A stretch of DNA of 64,000 nucleotides, from positions 1 to 64,000 of the forward strand of contig JAGHZR010000007.1 of assembly GCA_017745295.1 (NCBI GenBank). Direction: 5' to 3'. The position numbers and the translations under genes were made by a program. The notes beneath the pieces are model-generated. The model did no database searches and was not told the DNA's origin. It worked only from the letters and a program-made list of their open reading frames with translations. Shown here in pieces: positions 1 to 8,802 of the stretch. This stretch comes from Novosphingobium sp. Its GTDB lineage: Bacteria; Pseudomonadota; Alphaproteobacteria; Sphingomonadales; Sphingomonadaceae. The first letter of the stretch is position 1, and each line of letters starts with the position of its first letter.

Positions 1-51
1 TGCGGATTCCGGGGTCATCCCGGCCACCATTCCGATTTGATCCCGGCCGGG
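1..51. repeat. IS21 left terminal repeat region
   Basis: Contains the terminal TGCGGATTCC and a second repeat at 28-49 (CCATTCCGATTTGATCCCGG core). Further degenerate CCGGCCACCATTCCGA-like copies follow at about 65-105. Multiple internal repeats at each end are normal transposase binding sites in IS21 elements. Confidence 0.75.
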
Positions 52-161
52 ATTCCGAGATGATGCCGGCCACCATTCCGAGCAATTCCCGGCCACCCGG
101 GAGGGAGTGAGAAGCCCGATCGTTGGGTCCATCCTATCGGCGCAGTAGCCGGAGGATGGAG

Positions 162-1709
162 ATGCCGACGAGGAGGCCGAAGATGCGCCATGTGCGCGAA
201 GTAATGAGAATGCATCGGGAGGCTTGTGTCCCGATGCGCGAGATCGCCCGACTGACTGGCCTTGCTCGATCAACAGTGCGCGACATGATCGTGCGCTTCG
301 ACCGCTCGGGATTGGCGTGGCCGGTTCCGGCCGAGATCCGCGACATAGATCTGGAGGGCCGCTTGTATGGCCCCTCCGGCGTCAAACCTGGCCGACGCAA
401 GCTTCCGGAGCCGGACTGGCCGTTGGTAGCGCGCGAGCTGAAGCGCAAACACGTGACGCTGCAGGTGCTCTGGGAGGAGTACCGTGCCGAGCATCCGGAC
501 GGATATCGCTATAGCCGGTTCTGCGATCTGTTCCGACGCTGGGAGGGCCGCTTGCCGCTGGTCATGCGCCAGAGCCATGCCGGGGGCGAAAAGCTGTTCC
601 TTGATTACGCTGGCGATACGGTGCCGGTCGTGGTGGATCGCAGGACCGGGGAAGTCCGCGGTGCCCACATCTTCGTCGCCGTGATGGGCGGATCGAGCCT
701 GTCGTTTGCGCTGGCGACATGGACCGAACAGTTCGCTGACTGGATCGCGGGCAACAATGCCGCCTTCGCCTTCTTCCGCGGCGTTCCCCAGTTGCTGGTG
801 CCCGACAATGCCAAGGTGGCGGTGATCAAGGCCTGTCACTTCGATCCTCAGGTGAACCGCAGTTACACGGACATGGCCCGCCATTACGGTACGGCGATCC
901 TGCCGACCCGGCCGCGCAAGCCGCGGGACAAGGCCAAGGTCGAGGCTTGCGTCGGTATCGTCGAGCGCTGGCTATTGGGCCGCTTACGTAACCGGATCTT
1001 CTACAGCCTCGCCGAGGTGAACGCAGCGATCGCCGAATGCCTTGCCGATCTCAATGATCGGCGGGTGCTACGCCAGTTCGGCAAGACGCGCCGCCAGCTG
1101 TTCGACGAAGTGGATGTTCCGAACCTTAAGCCGCTGCCGGCAGTGCCGTGGGTTCACGCCGAATGGCGACGCTGTCGCGTCGGGCTCGATTACCATATCG
1201 CGATCGAGCGGCATCACTACTCCGTCCCGCACCGCTTCGCCCGCCGCGAGGTCGAAGCTCGGTTCACTGCCAGCACGGTAGAGATCTTCCTGGGAGGCGA
1301 GCGTATCGCCGTGCACATGCGCGGCAGCGGGAATGGCCGGCACACCACAGTCCCCGAGCACATGCCCTCCAGCCATCGGCGCTACGGCGAATGGACGCCG
1401 GCAAAGATCCGCGAAGAGGCAAGCCGGATCGGGCCGATGCTATCTCTCCTGGTCGAGAAGGTCATCGAGGCAAAACCCCATCCCGAACAGGGCTACCGAT
1501 CCTGTCTGGGCATCATCGGGCTCGAGAGGCGCTTCGGCGCCCAGCGGCTCGAGGCCGCGGCGCTGCGCGCGCTGGAAATCCAGGCGCGCAATTACCCGTC
1601 GGTCAAATCGATCCTCGAGAAGGGCCTCGATCAGGTCCCGGTTCCCCAATCCCCCGAGCAAGAGCCGATCATCCACTCCAACATCCGCGGCTCGAGCTAC
1701 TACAACTGA
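162..1709 (+). CDS. istA: IS21 family transposase IstA
   Basis: DDE transposase of 515 aa, the normal IstA size. The N-terminus (about residues 10-45) is a helix-turn-helix reading MREIARLTGLARSTVRDM. The integrase core follows, with acidic residues in LDYAGD, VPDNAK and KVEACVGIVERW. The C-terminal part has the basic, Mu-type DNA-binding character of IstA. ATG 162 was chosen because GGAGG at 151-155 is correctly spaced from it; ATG 156 directly abuts that site. The stop is 10 bases before istB, and the ribosome site of istB overlaps the istA stop, so the two are translationally coupled. No internal stops or frameshifts. Confidence 0.93.
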   Translation: MPTRRPKMRHVREVMRMHREACVPMREIARLTGLARSTVRDMIVRFDRSGLAWPVPAEIRDIDLEGRLYGPSGVKPGRRKLPEPDWPLVARELKRKHVTLQVLWEEYRAEHPDGYRYSRFCDLFRRWEGRLPLVMRQSHAGGEKLFLDYAGDTVPVVVDRRTGEVRGAHIFVAVMGGSSLSFALATWTEQFADWIAGNNAAFAFFRGVPQLLVPDNAKVAVIKACHFDPQVNRSYTDMARHYGTAILPTRPRKPRDKAKVEACVGIVERWLLGRLRNRIFYSLAEVNAAIAECLADLNDRRVLRQFGKTRRQLFDEVDVPNLKPLPAVPWVHAEWRRCRVGLDYHIAIERHHYSVPHRFARREVEARFTASTVEIFLGGERIAVHMRGSGNGRHTTVPEHMPSSHRRYGEWTPAKIREEASRIGPMLSLLVEKVIEAKPHPEQGYRSCLGIIGLERRFGAQRLEAAALRALEIQARNYPSVKSILEKGLDQVPVPQSPEQEPIIHSNIRGSSYYN

Positions 1710-1719
1710 AGGAGCAAGA

Positions 1720-2460
1720 ATGCTGAAGCATCCCACTCTGGACCTTCTGGGCCATCTCGGCCTCGCCGGCATGGCCAAGGCCTTCGCCGAGATGGAAGGC
1801 AACGATGACGCGGCGAGCCTCAGCCATGCCGAATGGCTGGCGCTGCTACTCGACCACGAGGCCACGTACCGAAATGACAGACGCCTCGCTCTGCGCCTGC
1901 GTCACGCGAAACTGCGGCACCGCGCCGTGCCTGAGGATGTTGATTACCGAACGCGCCGCAGCCTTGATCGCCGGCTCTTCGAGACGCTGCTCGCTGGCGA
2001 ATGGATCTCCAGGCACGAAAACTTGGCCATCATCGGACCGACCGGCATCGGCAAAAGTTGGTTGGCCTGTGCGATCGGCCACAAGGCCTGCCGCGATAAT
2101 CGTTCGGTTCTGTACACCCGGTTGCCACGGCTGATTGACGAACTGACGCTGGCCAAGGGTGACGGCCGTATCGCCGCTCGCATGAAAAGCCTCGCCAAGG
2201 TCGAGTTGCTGATACTGGACGATTGGGGGCTTCAGCCACTCGACGGCAACGCCCGGCATCATCTCCTAGAAATCCTCGAAGACCGCTACGGTCAGCGCTC
2301 CACGCTCGTCACCAGCCAACTTCCCGTGGCTCGCTGGCATCAGACCATAAATGATCCGACCTACGCCGATGCGATCCTGGACCGCCTCGTTCACAATGCA
2401 CACCGGCTCGAACTTGAAGGTGAATCCATGCGCCGGCCTGCGACCCAAACCGCCGCTTGA
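1720..2460 (+). CDS. istB: IS21 family helper ATPase IstB
   Basis: AAA+ ATPase of 246 aa that assists IstA during transposition and belongs to the DnaC-like clade. A Walker A motif is visible as IGPTGIGKSWLA (about residues 105-116) and a Walker B as ELLILDDWGL (about 163-172). The conserved C-terminal stretch DAILDRLVHNAHRLELEGES is typical of IstB. ATG 1720 is preceded by AAGGAG at 1709-1714, overlapping the istA stop. The length is standard for the family and the frame is open. Confidence 0.93.
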   Translation: MLKHPTLDLLGHLGLAGMAKAFAEMEGNDDAASLSHAEWLALLLDHEATYRNDRRLALRLRHAKLRHRAVPEDVDYRTRRSLDRRLFETLLAGEWISRHENLAIIGPTGIGKSWLACAIGHKACRDNRSVLYTRLPRLIDELTLAKGDGRIAARMKSLAKVELLILDDWGLQPLDGNARHHLLEILEDRYGQRSTLVTSQLPVARWHQTINDPTYADAILDRLVHNAHRLELEGESMRRPATQTAA

Positions 2461-2510
2461 CCACCGCCAATCCCTAATGCCATCAGGCGAAACGATCTGG
2501 CTTCTGCCCG

Positions 2511-2579
2511 GCCGGGATCAAATCGGAATGATGGCCGGGATCAGATTGGAACAGGCGGCCGGGATCATCGGAATCCGCA
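2511..2579. repeat. IS21 right terminal repeat region
   Basis: Holds the inverted counterparts of the left end. GGCCGGGATCAAATCGGAAT at 2511-2530 is the reverse complement of the repeat at 28-49, and GGCCGGGATCATCGGAATCC onward (2557-2579) matches the outer left end with a small gap. Confidence 0.75.
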
Positions 2580-3172
2580 CCGGGATCGATGTAATGCCAT
2601 TCGACCCGGTTTTTGCCCGCCCATTCCAGGATCGCCCGACTGGTAAATTCGGTGCCATTGTCGCTGACAATGCAAGCCGGTTTGCCATGGAGGCGCACCA
2701 GTGTGTCGAGTTCCCGCGCCACTCGGGCGCCCGAGATGCTGGTGTCGTCCACCAGGCAAAGGTTTTCCCGGCATCAATCATCATTGATGGCTAAAATCCT
2801 GAACTTGCGCGAGGCGCCGAACGTGTCCGAGACAAAGTCCATCGACCACCGCGCGCCCGGAACCAGCGGCATGGGCATCGGTGTGCGGCTGCCACGCGCC
2901 CGTTTTCGACCACGACGGCGGCGAACCGACAATCCTTCCTCCCGGTACAGCCGGTAGAGCTTCTTGTGGTTCATGATCATTCCCTGACGTTCCAGCATGA
3001 TGCCGATCCGTCGATAGCCAAAGCGACGGCGCAGGCCCGCGACCTCACGCATCGCAGTCCGGATGGCTCCATGGTCCGGCGGGCGTTCGCGCCGGACCGT
3101 TTTGGGGGCGACACCGATCAGGACGCAGGCCCGGCGCTGGGAGATGGCATAGCCTGCCAGCACTTTGAGCAC
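2580..3172 (-). pseudogene. IS3 family transposase OrfB, interrupted
   Basis: Catalytic DDE subunit of an IS3-type transposase, normally fused to OrfA by a -1 frameshift. The HTH_21-like region (RRFGYRRIGIMLERQGM) and the start of the rve core (RWSMDFVSD, then ACIVSDNGTEF) are visible. Two lesions are seen. An in-frame TGA at 2774-2776 falls between INDD and CRENLCLVDDTS, with the frame unchanged on both sides, so a nonsense change is likely. The gene is then cut after WHYIDPG at 2580 by the IS21 insertion. The expected third catalytic residue is missing from the window. Confidence 0.85.
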
Positions 3173-3198
3173 TGCGTCTCGCCGCAGACCTGGTGTCG

Positions 3199-3462
3199 TC
3201 AGACTTTTCCCAACAGATCCTTGAGGATCACATTGTCGAGCATGGTGTCGGCCAGCAACCGCTTGAGCTTGCCGTTCTCGTCCTCAAGCTGCCGGAGCCG
3301 GCGAGCATCGGACACTTCCATCCCGCCGTATTTGCCCTTCAGCTTGTAAAACGTCGCCGTGCTCAGCCCATGCTTCCGGCAAATCTCGACAGTTGGCAGT
3401 CCGGACTCCTGCTCCTTGATCATCCCAATGATCTGCGCCTCGGTAAAACGGCTCTTCCTCAT
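3199..3462 (-). CDS. IS3 family transposase OrfA
   Basis: DNA-binding subunit of 87 aa. It starts MRKSRFTEAQIIGMI, the usual OrfA opening, with a helix-turn-helix around residues 20-45 and a leucine-zipper-like segment (LEDENGKLKRLLADTML) at about 58-75. It ends LLGKV; a GGGAAAAG slippery string at the end would allow a -1 shift into the frame KSLTTPGLRRDAVLKVLAG of OrfB. OrfA itself is intact, but its partner is broken. Confidence 0.85.
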   Translation of the reverse strand: MRKSRFTEAQIIGMIKEQESGLPTVEICRKHGLSTATFYKLKGKYGGMEVSDARRLRQLEDENGKLKRLLADTMLDNVILKDLLGKV

Positions 3463-3526
3463 GCGCCTGCTCCTTCTCGTGGACAGACTCTACATCAGAA
3501 TGAGGGATCTTTCGGGGGGCAGGTCA

Positions 3527-3714
3527 CTTGCAATCTTCGAACAAGATGCCGAGCGCAAGCAATCGCCTAGAGAGGCCGAAGCCACTTACGATGCCATGGT
3601 GGAAATCTATCCGAGCTGGAATACGAACTGATTCCGCTTCCGCTGGTTTCGATCGAGGAGCGTGTGAAGTTCGTGACGGCAGGAATCTCGTTGCCGACTG
3701 GGCGACAGGCATAA
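3527..3714 (+). pseudogene. C-terminal remnant of an AAA family ATPase
   Basis: Directly after the IS3 end, the frame reads LAIFEQDAERKQSPREAEAT then YDAMVEIY. It then shifts by one base to ELEYELIPLPLVSIEERVKF and ends at TAA 3712. This resembles the C-terminus of predicted ATPases of the AAA_28 kind (recognised from memory of the family, not searched). The 5' part has been displaced by the IS3 insertion, and a single-base deletion near 3608 destroys the frame. Confidence 0.6.
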
Positions 3715-3718
3715 GAAA

Positions 3719-3738
3719 AGGCGGCCTTGTGGCCGCCT
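3719..3738. terminator. Hairpin terminator between converging genes
   Basis: AGGCGGCC-TTGT-GGCCGCCT forms an 8-bp GC-rich stem. It is followed on the plus strand by TCTTCCCTCCTCT and on the minus strand by TTTTC, so it could terminate in both directions: after the ATPase remnant and after the M23 peptidase gene. Confidence 0.65.
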
Positions 3739-3807
3739 CTTCCCTCCTCTCCAAATCTTTGTTGGCCGGGCTGTCTTTGCGCAGTCCCTGACCGATCTGG
3801 AACTCTG

Positions 3808-4521
3808 TCAGCCGCCGGTCGAACCGTTTTCAGCTGCCGCCATGCGATCGCCCTGCATGTAGGGGATCGGATTGACGGCCTGGCCGTCGACGCGGACTTC
3901 GTAATGGAGGTGCGGGCCGGTCGAGTTGCCGGTGGTGCCGACGAAGCCGATCACATCGCCCTTGTGGACGACCTGGCCTTCACCAACGTTGAGGCGCGAC
4001 ATGTGGCCGTAACGGGTTTCGAGGTCGCCGCCGTGCTCCAGCGAGACGAACAGGCCGTAGCCGCCGAACCACGAAGCCTTGCTGACGACGCCGTCTGCGG
4101 TGGCGTAGATGGGGGTGCCGATCGGGGCGCCGAGGTCGATGCCCTTGTGGGCGCGGCGACCGCCGAGGATCGGGTGATTGCGCATACCGAAGCTGCTGGT
4201 CAGCTTGAGACCTTCAAGCGGCGTACGCGAAGGGATCGAGACCGCGCCGAGCTTGGCAGCGCCGGGAATGGCGGGCTTGGCCTTGGCCGAAGCGAGGCCG
4301 GTTTCCTCGAAGTTCTGCCAGGAGCTGAAGAGATTGCGGAACTGCTCGTCCTCACCGCCGGCCGACTGGTTGCCGGACTGGGCCGAGCGCAGGGGGGCGG
4401 AGATGTCGGCAGCGGCGGCGCTGCTGTTGGCCATCGCCGGGTGAGCAGCGACAAGGGAACCTGCGACGGCGACGGCACCGGTCACTGCGCGGAACTTGGC
4501 GAAGAATTTCGTTACGACCAC
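3808..4521 (-). CDS. M23 family metallopeptidase, LysM-less
   Basis: Exported zinc endopeptidase (237 aa from GTG 4521) expected to cleave peptidoglycan cross-links. The N-terminus VVTKFFAKFRAVTGAVAVAG, ending near HPAMA, is a signal peptide. The peptidase domain occupies the C-terminal half. Zinc ligands appear in FGMRNHPI and HKGIDLGAP (H and D) and in GPHLHYEVR (HxH), with a YGHMSRL motif between. No LysM or coiled-coil region is seen. The frame extends to an ATG at 4605, but that leader does not look like a signal peptide; GTG 4521 has AAGG eight bases upstream. It faces the mobile-element nest across the terminator at 3719. Confidence 0.85.
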   Translation of the reverse strand: MVVTKFFAKFRAVTGAVAVAGSLVAAHPAMANSSAAAADISAPLRSAQSGNQSAGGEDEQFRNLFSSWQNFEETGLASAKAKPAIPGAAKLGAVSIPSRTPLEGLKLTSSFGMRNHPILGGRRAHKGIDLGAPIGTPIYATADGVVSKASWFGGYGLFVSLEHGGDLETRYGHMSRLNVGEGQVVHKGDVIGFVGTTGNSTGPHLHYEVRVDGQAVNPIPYMQGDRMAAAENGSTGG

Positions 4522-4673
4522 TCGCAATACCTTGTTATCCGCCGCGAGCCGTAAGGCTACGACGCTTGTATTTATTACGGCCACGCACAAAGGCGCGCCG
4601 CGCAAACCCTAGTTCTGGAGATGGTCGGAACCCCCCGCCGTCTCTGACAGTGAGTTATGCCCAAGGAACAGGG

Positions 4674-5465
4674 TCAGGCAAGGTCGGCGTAAAGATCGCG
4701 CGATAAACCGGCTGCGAGGCGCGCCGAGTCGTTGAACGGCGGCTTAACGGCCCCGCCAAAGTGGCGGGAAACCAAGGTTTTCCAGAGGCTGTCGTGGTCC
4801 TCGTTCAACCGTTTGGCGACGTCGGCGAAATGATTTGCGCCGAACCGGACGTGGCGGATTTCATCGTCAAGGATTCGCTGGAGGATGGCTCCGCCGCGTT
4901 CGTCGCCGCCCGCTTTCACGCGGTCGCGTGTGGCGGGTGTAACATCCAGACCGCGTGCTTCGAGCACCATCGGCACCACGGCCAGCCGCGCGCCGACATC
5001 GCCGCGCGTCTTGTGGGCGGCTTCCCACAGTCCGTCGTGCGCGGGCAGGGCGCCGTAGTGGCTGCCGAGGCTGCGCAAGTGCCGGTCGATCAGGGCGTAG
5101 TGCATCGCTTCGTCGGCGGCGACGGAGAGGAAATCGCCGACGAATCCTTCCCCCATCTCCCCGCCGAACCGCCCCGCCATGTCGAGCGCGAGGTCGATGG
5201 CGACGAATTCGATATGCGCGAGGGCATGCCAGAGCGCGATTCGCCCGCGCTCCGAACCGCCCTTGCCGCGCTTGGGCATATGCTTCGGCGGCAGCAGTTC
5301 GGGCGCCTCGGGGCGGCCCGGAACCTCCGGCATCTCCACGTCGAACGCGAAGGCCAGCCTGCCGAGCCGCCAGTCGCGCGCCACTTTACGCGTCGCCATC
5401 GCCTTGGCGCGCGGATCGCATTCGAGCAGCGCTTCGCGGATCGCTGCGGCAACGGTTCGGGTCAT
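4674..5465 (-). CDS. Ferritin-like domain protein (DUF455 family)
   Basis: 263 aa. The central region (about residues 75-235) is a helical bundle with the carboxylate/histidine pattern of a ferritin-like di-iron protein: HIEFVAIDLALD, DEAMHYALIDRHL and DDEIRHVRFGANHF. The N-terminal 70 residues, with LLPPKHMPKRGKGG, match the DUF455 family as I know it. The biochemical role is not established. It is the last gene of a tight minus-strand set: its ATG shares one base with the bcp stop, and bcp overlaps glnE by 4 bp, which suggests one transcript with translational coupling. Neighbouring peroxiredoxin fits a link to oxidative stress or metal handling, but that is inference. Confidence 0.8.
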   Translation of the reverse strand: MTRTVAAAIREALLECDPRAKAMATRKVARDWRLGRLAFAFDVEMPEVPGRPEAPELLPPKHMPKRGKGGSERGRIALWHALAHIEFVAIDLALDMAGRFGGEMGEGFVGDFLSVAADEAMHYALIDRHLRSLGSHYGALPAHDGLWEAAHKTRGDVGARLAVVPMVLEARGLDVTPATRDRVKAGGDERGGAILQRILDDEIRHVRFGANHFADVAKRLNEDHDSLWKTLVSRHFGGAVKPPFNDSARLAAGLSRDLYADLA

Positions 5466-5938
5466 CAGAGGGCCTTTGCGGCCTCCAGCACCTGGGCCGC
5501 GTGGTCCTTGACCTTCACTTTGTCCCACACGCGGGCGATCTTGCCGTCCGGGCCGATCAGGTAAGTGGTGCGGACCATGCCCATATAGGTGCGGCCGTAG
5601 TTCTGCTTTTCGGTCCAGATGCCGAGCGCGTCGGAGAGGCCGTTTTCCTCGGCATCGCTGGCGAGCGGGGCCGTGAGATCGTGCTTGGCGATGAAGTTCT
5701 GGTGCTTCTTCGCCGAATCCTTGCTGACGCCCAGCAGGGCGGTTCCGGCCGCCTCGAACTGGTCCTTCAGTGCCGAAAAATCGATGTTTTCGGTGGTGCA
5801 GCCGGGGGTGTTGTCCTTGGGGTAGAAGAACACGACCAGCTTGCGCCCGGCGAAGTCGGAGGCCTTCACGCTGCCGCCTTCGGGGGTTTCGAGCGCGATG
5901 TTGGGGAAAGTGTCGCCGGCAGCAGGACGGGTGGTCAT
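5465..5938 (-). CDS. bcp: Thioredoxin-dependent peroxiredoxin, Bcp/PrxQ type
   Basis: Cytoplasmic thiol peroxidase of 157 aa that reduces hydrogen peroxide and organic hydroperoxides. The peroxidatic cysteine is Cys47 in YPKDNTPGCTTE. The position five residues later, which holds the resolving cysteine in E. coli Bcp, is not Cys here, and no other cysteine is visible, so this copy should work as a 1-Cys enzyme. ATG 5938 was chosen because the product then begins MTTRPAAGDTFPNIAL, the usual PrxQ start. The start overlaps the glnE stop (ATGA) and the stop overlaps the next ATG. Confidence 0.92.
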   Translation of the reverse strand: MTTRPAAGDTFPNIALETPEGGSVKASDFAGRKLVVFFYPKDNTPGCTTENIDFSALKDQFEAAGTALLGVSKDSAKKHQNFIAKHDLTAPLASDAEENGLSDALGIWTEKQNYGRTYMGMVRTTYLIGPDGKIARVWDKVKVKDHAAQVLEAAKAL

Positions 5939-8658
5939 CGGGTGGTCTCCAGGGTTTCTTCGAAGGCCTGCGCCCATGCCGCGGCGACTTGCGCGCGGGC
6001 CTGGGCGAGGCCGGTTTCGAGGTCTTGCCACGCGCCATAGCCGCATGCGCGCACCAGCGCCATGCAGGCGGCATCGACCGGCTTCAGCGAATCGGGGGCG
6101 AGCAGGCGCGCAGCGACCAGCAGGCGGGTCAGCACGTCGTGGGCTTCCTGCAGGCTGGCGGGCAGCAGGCCTTGCGCAACCAGCAGCCGCAGCGCTTCGC
6201 CGAGGTCGGCATCGAGGCCCTCGCCGCTGCGCAGCTGGGTGAAGTGGACGAGGAATTCCAGATCGACGAGACCGCCGCGCATCAGCTTGACGTCGAGCGG
6301 GCCTTTGGGTGGTTTGTGTTCGGCCATGCGGGTGCGCATTTCCAGCACGTCGGCGCGCAGTTTGGCCGGTTCGCGCGGGGCGGTGAGCACTTCGCGGACG
6401 ATCGTGCCGAGCCGGTCGCGTGCGGCGTCGGAACCGTAGAGCGCCCGCGCGCGGCAGAGCGCCATGTGCTCCCAGGTCCAGGCCTGTTCCTGCTGGTAGC
6501 GCGCGAAGCTTTCGAGGCTGGCGGCGGGCGGACCCTGTTCGCCCGAGGGGCGCAGGCGGGTGTCCACCTCGTAGAGCGCGCCTTCGGCGGTCTGGACCGA
6601 GAGCGCGGCGGTCACGCGCTGGGACAGGCGGTTGTAGTAGAGCGTGGCGCCGAGCGGGCGTCGTCCGTCCGATTCGCGGGCGAAGTCGCCGGTGAACAGG
6701 TAGATCAGGTCGAGGTCCGAGGCATGGGTGAGCACGCCGCCGCCCATGCGGCCGAGGCCCAGCACCACGAGTTCGCTGTCCGGCACGGTGCCGTGAACCT
6801 CGCGGAATTCCTCGACGGCGGCGTCGGTCAGCACGACCAGCGCCGCTTCGGCGATCCGGCCGAGGGCATGGCCGATGTCGAGCGGGTCGTTCACCCCTTC
6901 GATCAGCTGCACGCCGAGGGCGAAGCGGCGGTCGCCGACTTTGCGGCGGACGATGTTGAGCTTGCGCTCATAGTCGTCGCCCGGCTCGAAGCGGCCGAAT
7001 TCCGCGATCAGTTCGGGCAGGCTGCCGGGCAGGTCGAAGGCGCTGGCGTCGATCAGCGGGTCGAGGAGGTCGGCGCGGCGGGCGAGGGCATCGGCGAGCG
7101 GTGGAGCGAGGCTGAGGATGCGGGCGAGTCGCTCGATCAGCGCCGGGCGCGCTTCCAGCAGGCGGAACAGGTTGACCGCGGTGGGCAGGTTGTTGAGCAA
7201 CTGTTCCCAGCGCGCCATCGCCCGTTCCGGTTCGGGGGCGGCGGCAAGGGCAGCGAGCAGGCCGGGGCGAATCGCCTCGAAGGCAAGTCTGGCGGCGTCG
7301 GAGCGCAGCGCCCGCATCCGCCCTGAGAGCCAGCCTTCGATTCGCGCGACCGTGGCATCGGGATCGGCAAAGCCCATGCGCATGAGTTCGTCGCGCAAGT
7401 CCTCCTGCGCGGGGGCGGGCACCGATACGGTCGTGCCGGTGGGCAGGTTGGCCATGACCAGGGCGTCGTAGCGTTCGCCCACGGCCTTGGTGATCCCGGT
7501 GAGTTCGGCGATCAGCGCCTGCCCGTCCGGCAGCCCATCGAGGCGGGCAACTTCGTCCAACAACTCTTCCTTCATCGGCAGCGAATGGGTTTGCTGGTCC
7601 TGCATCATCTGCAGGCGGTGCTCGACGGTGCGCAGGCGGTCATAGCTTTCGCCGAGCAGGCGGGCGTCCTCGGGCGGGACCAGCCCGGCCTCCGCCAGGG
7701 CATCGAGCGTGGCGCGGGTGCCGCGCAGGCGCAGCGCGGGATTGCGGCCGCCGTGGATCAGTTGATGGGTCTGGGCGTAGAATTCCACCTCGCGAATGCC
7801 GCCGCGCCCTTTCTTGAGGTCGAAGCCGAGGCCGACCGTTGCACTGCCGCGGGTATTGGCGCGAATCTGCGCGGTGAGGCGACCGATCTCGGCAATGGCG
7901 CCGAAGTCGAGGCTCTTGCGCCAGACGAACGAGCGGATGGCGGCGAGGAAGGCCTCGCCCGCCGCCACGTCTCCGGCGCAGGCGCGGGCGCGGATGAAGG
8001 CGGCGCGTTCCCAGGCAAGCGCGGAGGATTCGTAATGCGTCAGGGCGCCGTTGATCGAGATTGCCAGTGGGCTGACCTCGGAGGCCGGGCGCAGCCTGAG
8101 GTCGGTGCGGAACACGTAGCCTTCGTCGGTGACGCCCGCGAGGATTTCCACCACGGCACGGGCGACGCGCTGCGCCGCTTCGCCGGGTTCGTCGCGCTCG
8201 CGGCGGGGGAGAAGCTGGGGATCGAACAGCAGGATCGGGTCGATGTCCGAGCTGTAGTTGAGTTCGCCCGCACCGTGCTTGCCCAGCGCGAGGGCGAGGA
8301 AGCCTGCGGGCTCGGCATCCGGCACCCGGCGGCGGATGCCTTCGGCGATGGCGGCGTCGAGCGCGCGGTCGGCTAGGGCGGAGAGTTCGCCCGTCACCGC
8401 GAGCAGCGGAAAGGCTCCGGCAAGGTCGCCGATCGCGAGGGCGAGGGCGAGCGCCTGCTTCTCGCGCCGCAGCGCCGCGCCGACGCTGGGGGCGCCTTCC
8501 CCGGCACTGCGTGCCCAGTCGAGGGCGGCTTCGGCCTGTCCGGCGGCGAGGAGTTCGGTGAGGGCGGGGAGCCGGTCCAGCGCGCTGGAGAGATAGGGGG
8601 CGTGGGCGCGGGCGCGGGCGATCGCGCCGGTCCAGTCGGCTTTCGGTTCGGCATCCAT
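5935..8658 (-). CDS. glnE: Bifunctional glutamine synthetase adenylyltransferase/deadenylase
   Basis: Controls glutamine synthetase activity by adding or removing AMP. The 907-aa product is the usual size. It has two nucleotidyltransferase halves: GKHGAGELNYSSDIDPILLF near residues 128-150 (deadenylylase half) and GLGRMGGGVLTHASDLDLIY near 631-655 (adenylylase half). Each is followed by its helical domain; RTVEHRLQMMQDQQTHSLP marks the end of the first. The open frame continues far upstream to 9903, but that extension is antisense to the agmatine deiminase gene and is not protein-like, so ATG 8658 (MDAEPKADW) is preferred. First gene of the glnE-bcp-DUF455 operon. Confidence 0.93.
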   Translation of the reverse strand: MDAEPKADWTGAIARARAHAPYLSSALDRLPALTELLAAGQAEAALDWARSAGEGAPSVGAALRREKQALALALAIGDLAGAFPLLAVTGELSALADRALDAAIAEGIRRRVPDAEPAGFLALALGKHGAGELNYSSDIDPILLFDPQLLPRRERDEPGEAAQRVARAVVEILAGVTDEGYVFRTDLRLRPASEVSPLAISINGALTHYESSALAWERAAFIRARACAGDVAAGEAFLAAIRSFVWRKSLDFGAIAEIGRLTAQIRANTRGSATVGLGFDLKKGRGGIREVEFYAQTHQLIHGGRNPALRLRGTRATLDALAEAGLVPPEDARLLGESYDRLRTVEHRLQMMQDQQTHSLPMKEELLDEVARLDGLPDGQALIAELTGITKAVGERYDALVMANLPTGTTVSVPAPAQEDLRDELMRMGFADPDATVARIEGWLSGRMRALRSDAARLAFEAIRPGLLAALAAAPEPERAMARWEQLLNNLPTAVNLFRLLEARPALIERLARILSLAPPLADALARRADLLDPLIDASAFDLPGSLPELIAEFGRFEPGDDYERKLNIVRRKVGDRRFALGVQLIEGVNDPLDIGHALGRIAEAALVVLTDAAVEEFREVHGTVPDSELVVLGLGRMGGGVLTHASDLDLIYLFTGDFARESDGRRPLGATLYYNRLSQRVTAALSVQTAEGALYEVDTRLRPSGEQGPPAASLESFARYQQEQAWTWEHMALCRARALYGSDAARDRLGTIVREVLTAPREPAKLRADVLEMRTRMAEHKPPKGPLDVKLMRGGLVDLEFLVHFTQLRSGEGLDADLGEALRLLVAQGLLPASLQEAHDVLTRLLVAARLLAPDSLKPVDAACMALVRACGYGAWQDLETGLAQARAQVAAAWAQAFEETLETTR

Positions 8659-8802
8659 TGCGGCTTCCTGCCTGCCCCGGTGGCCGAGGGCAAGCGCCAG
8701 CGCGCCATCATGGGAGTCATTGCGATAGGGGCCGGAGTCTTCTATCGGCTCGGCCGTTCCCGCGTCGGCAAGCCTTGCTGCGCGGCTGAAGGAGATTTCC
8801 CC

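Larger units (their letters stand above)
1..2579 (+). mobile_element. IS21-family insertion sequence, complete
   Basis: Two-gene element with the IS21 layout, istA then istB. The outermost bases TGCGGATTCC at position 1 are matched by their reverse complement GGAATCCGCA at 2570-2579, giving the usual TG...CA ends. Longer sub-terminal repeats of the type CCATTCCGATTTGATCCCGG lie inside both ends. The element sits in the orfB of an IS3-family element, whose reading frame is intact right up to base 2580. The left flank lies outside the window, so a target duplication cannot be checked. Both genes are open, so the element could be active. Confidence 0.9.
2580..3526 (-). mobile_element. IS3-family insertion sequence, truncated by IS21
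   Basis: On the minus strand the element begins at 3526 with TGACCTGCCCCCCGAAAG, a typical IS3-family (IS407-like) terminal repeat. orfA and orfB follow in overlapping frames. The remainder of orfB and the other terminal repeat must lie to the left of position 1 because the IS21 element splits the gene at 2580. An in-frame stop also breaks orfB, so the element is not expected to move by itself. Confidence 0.85.
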
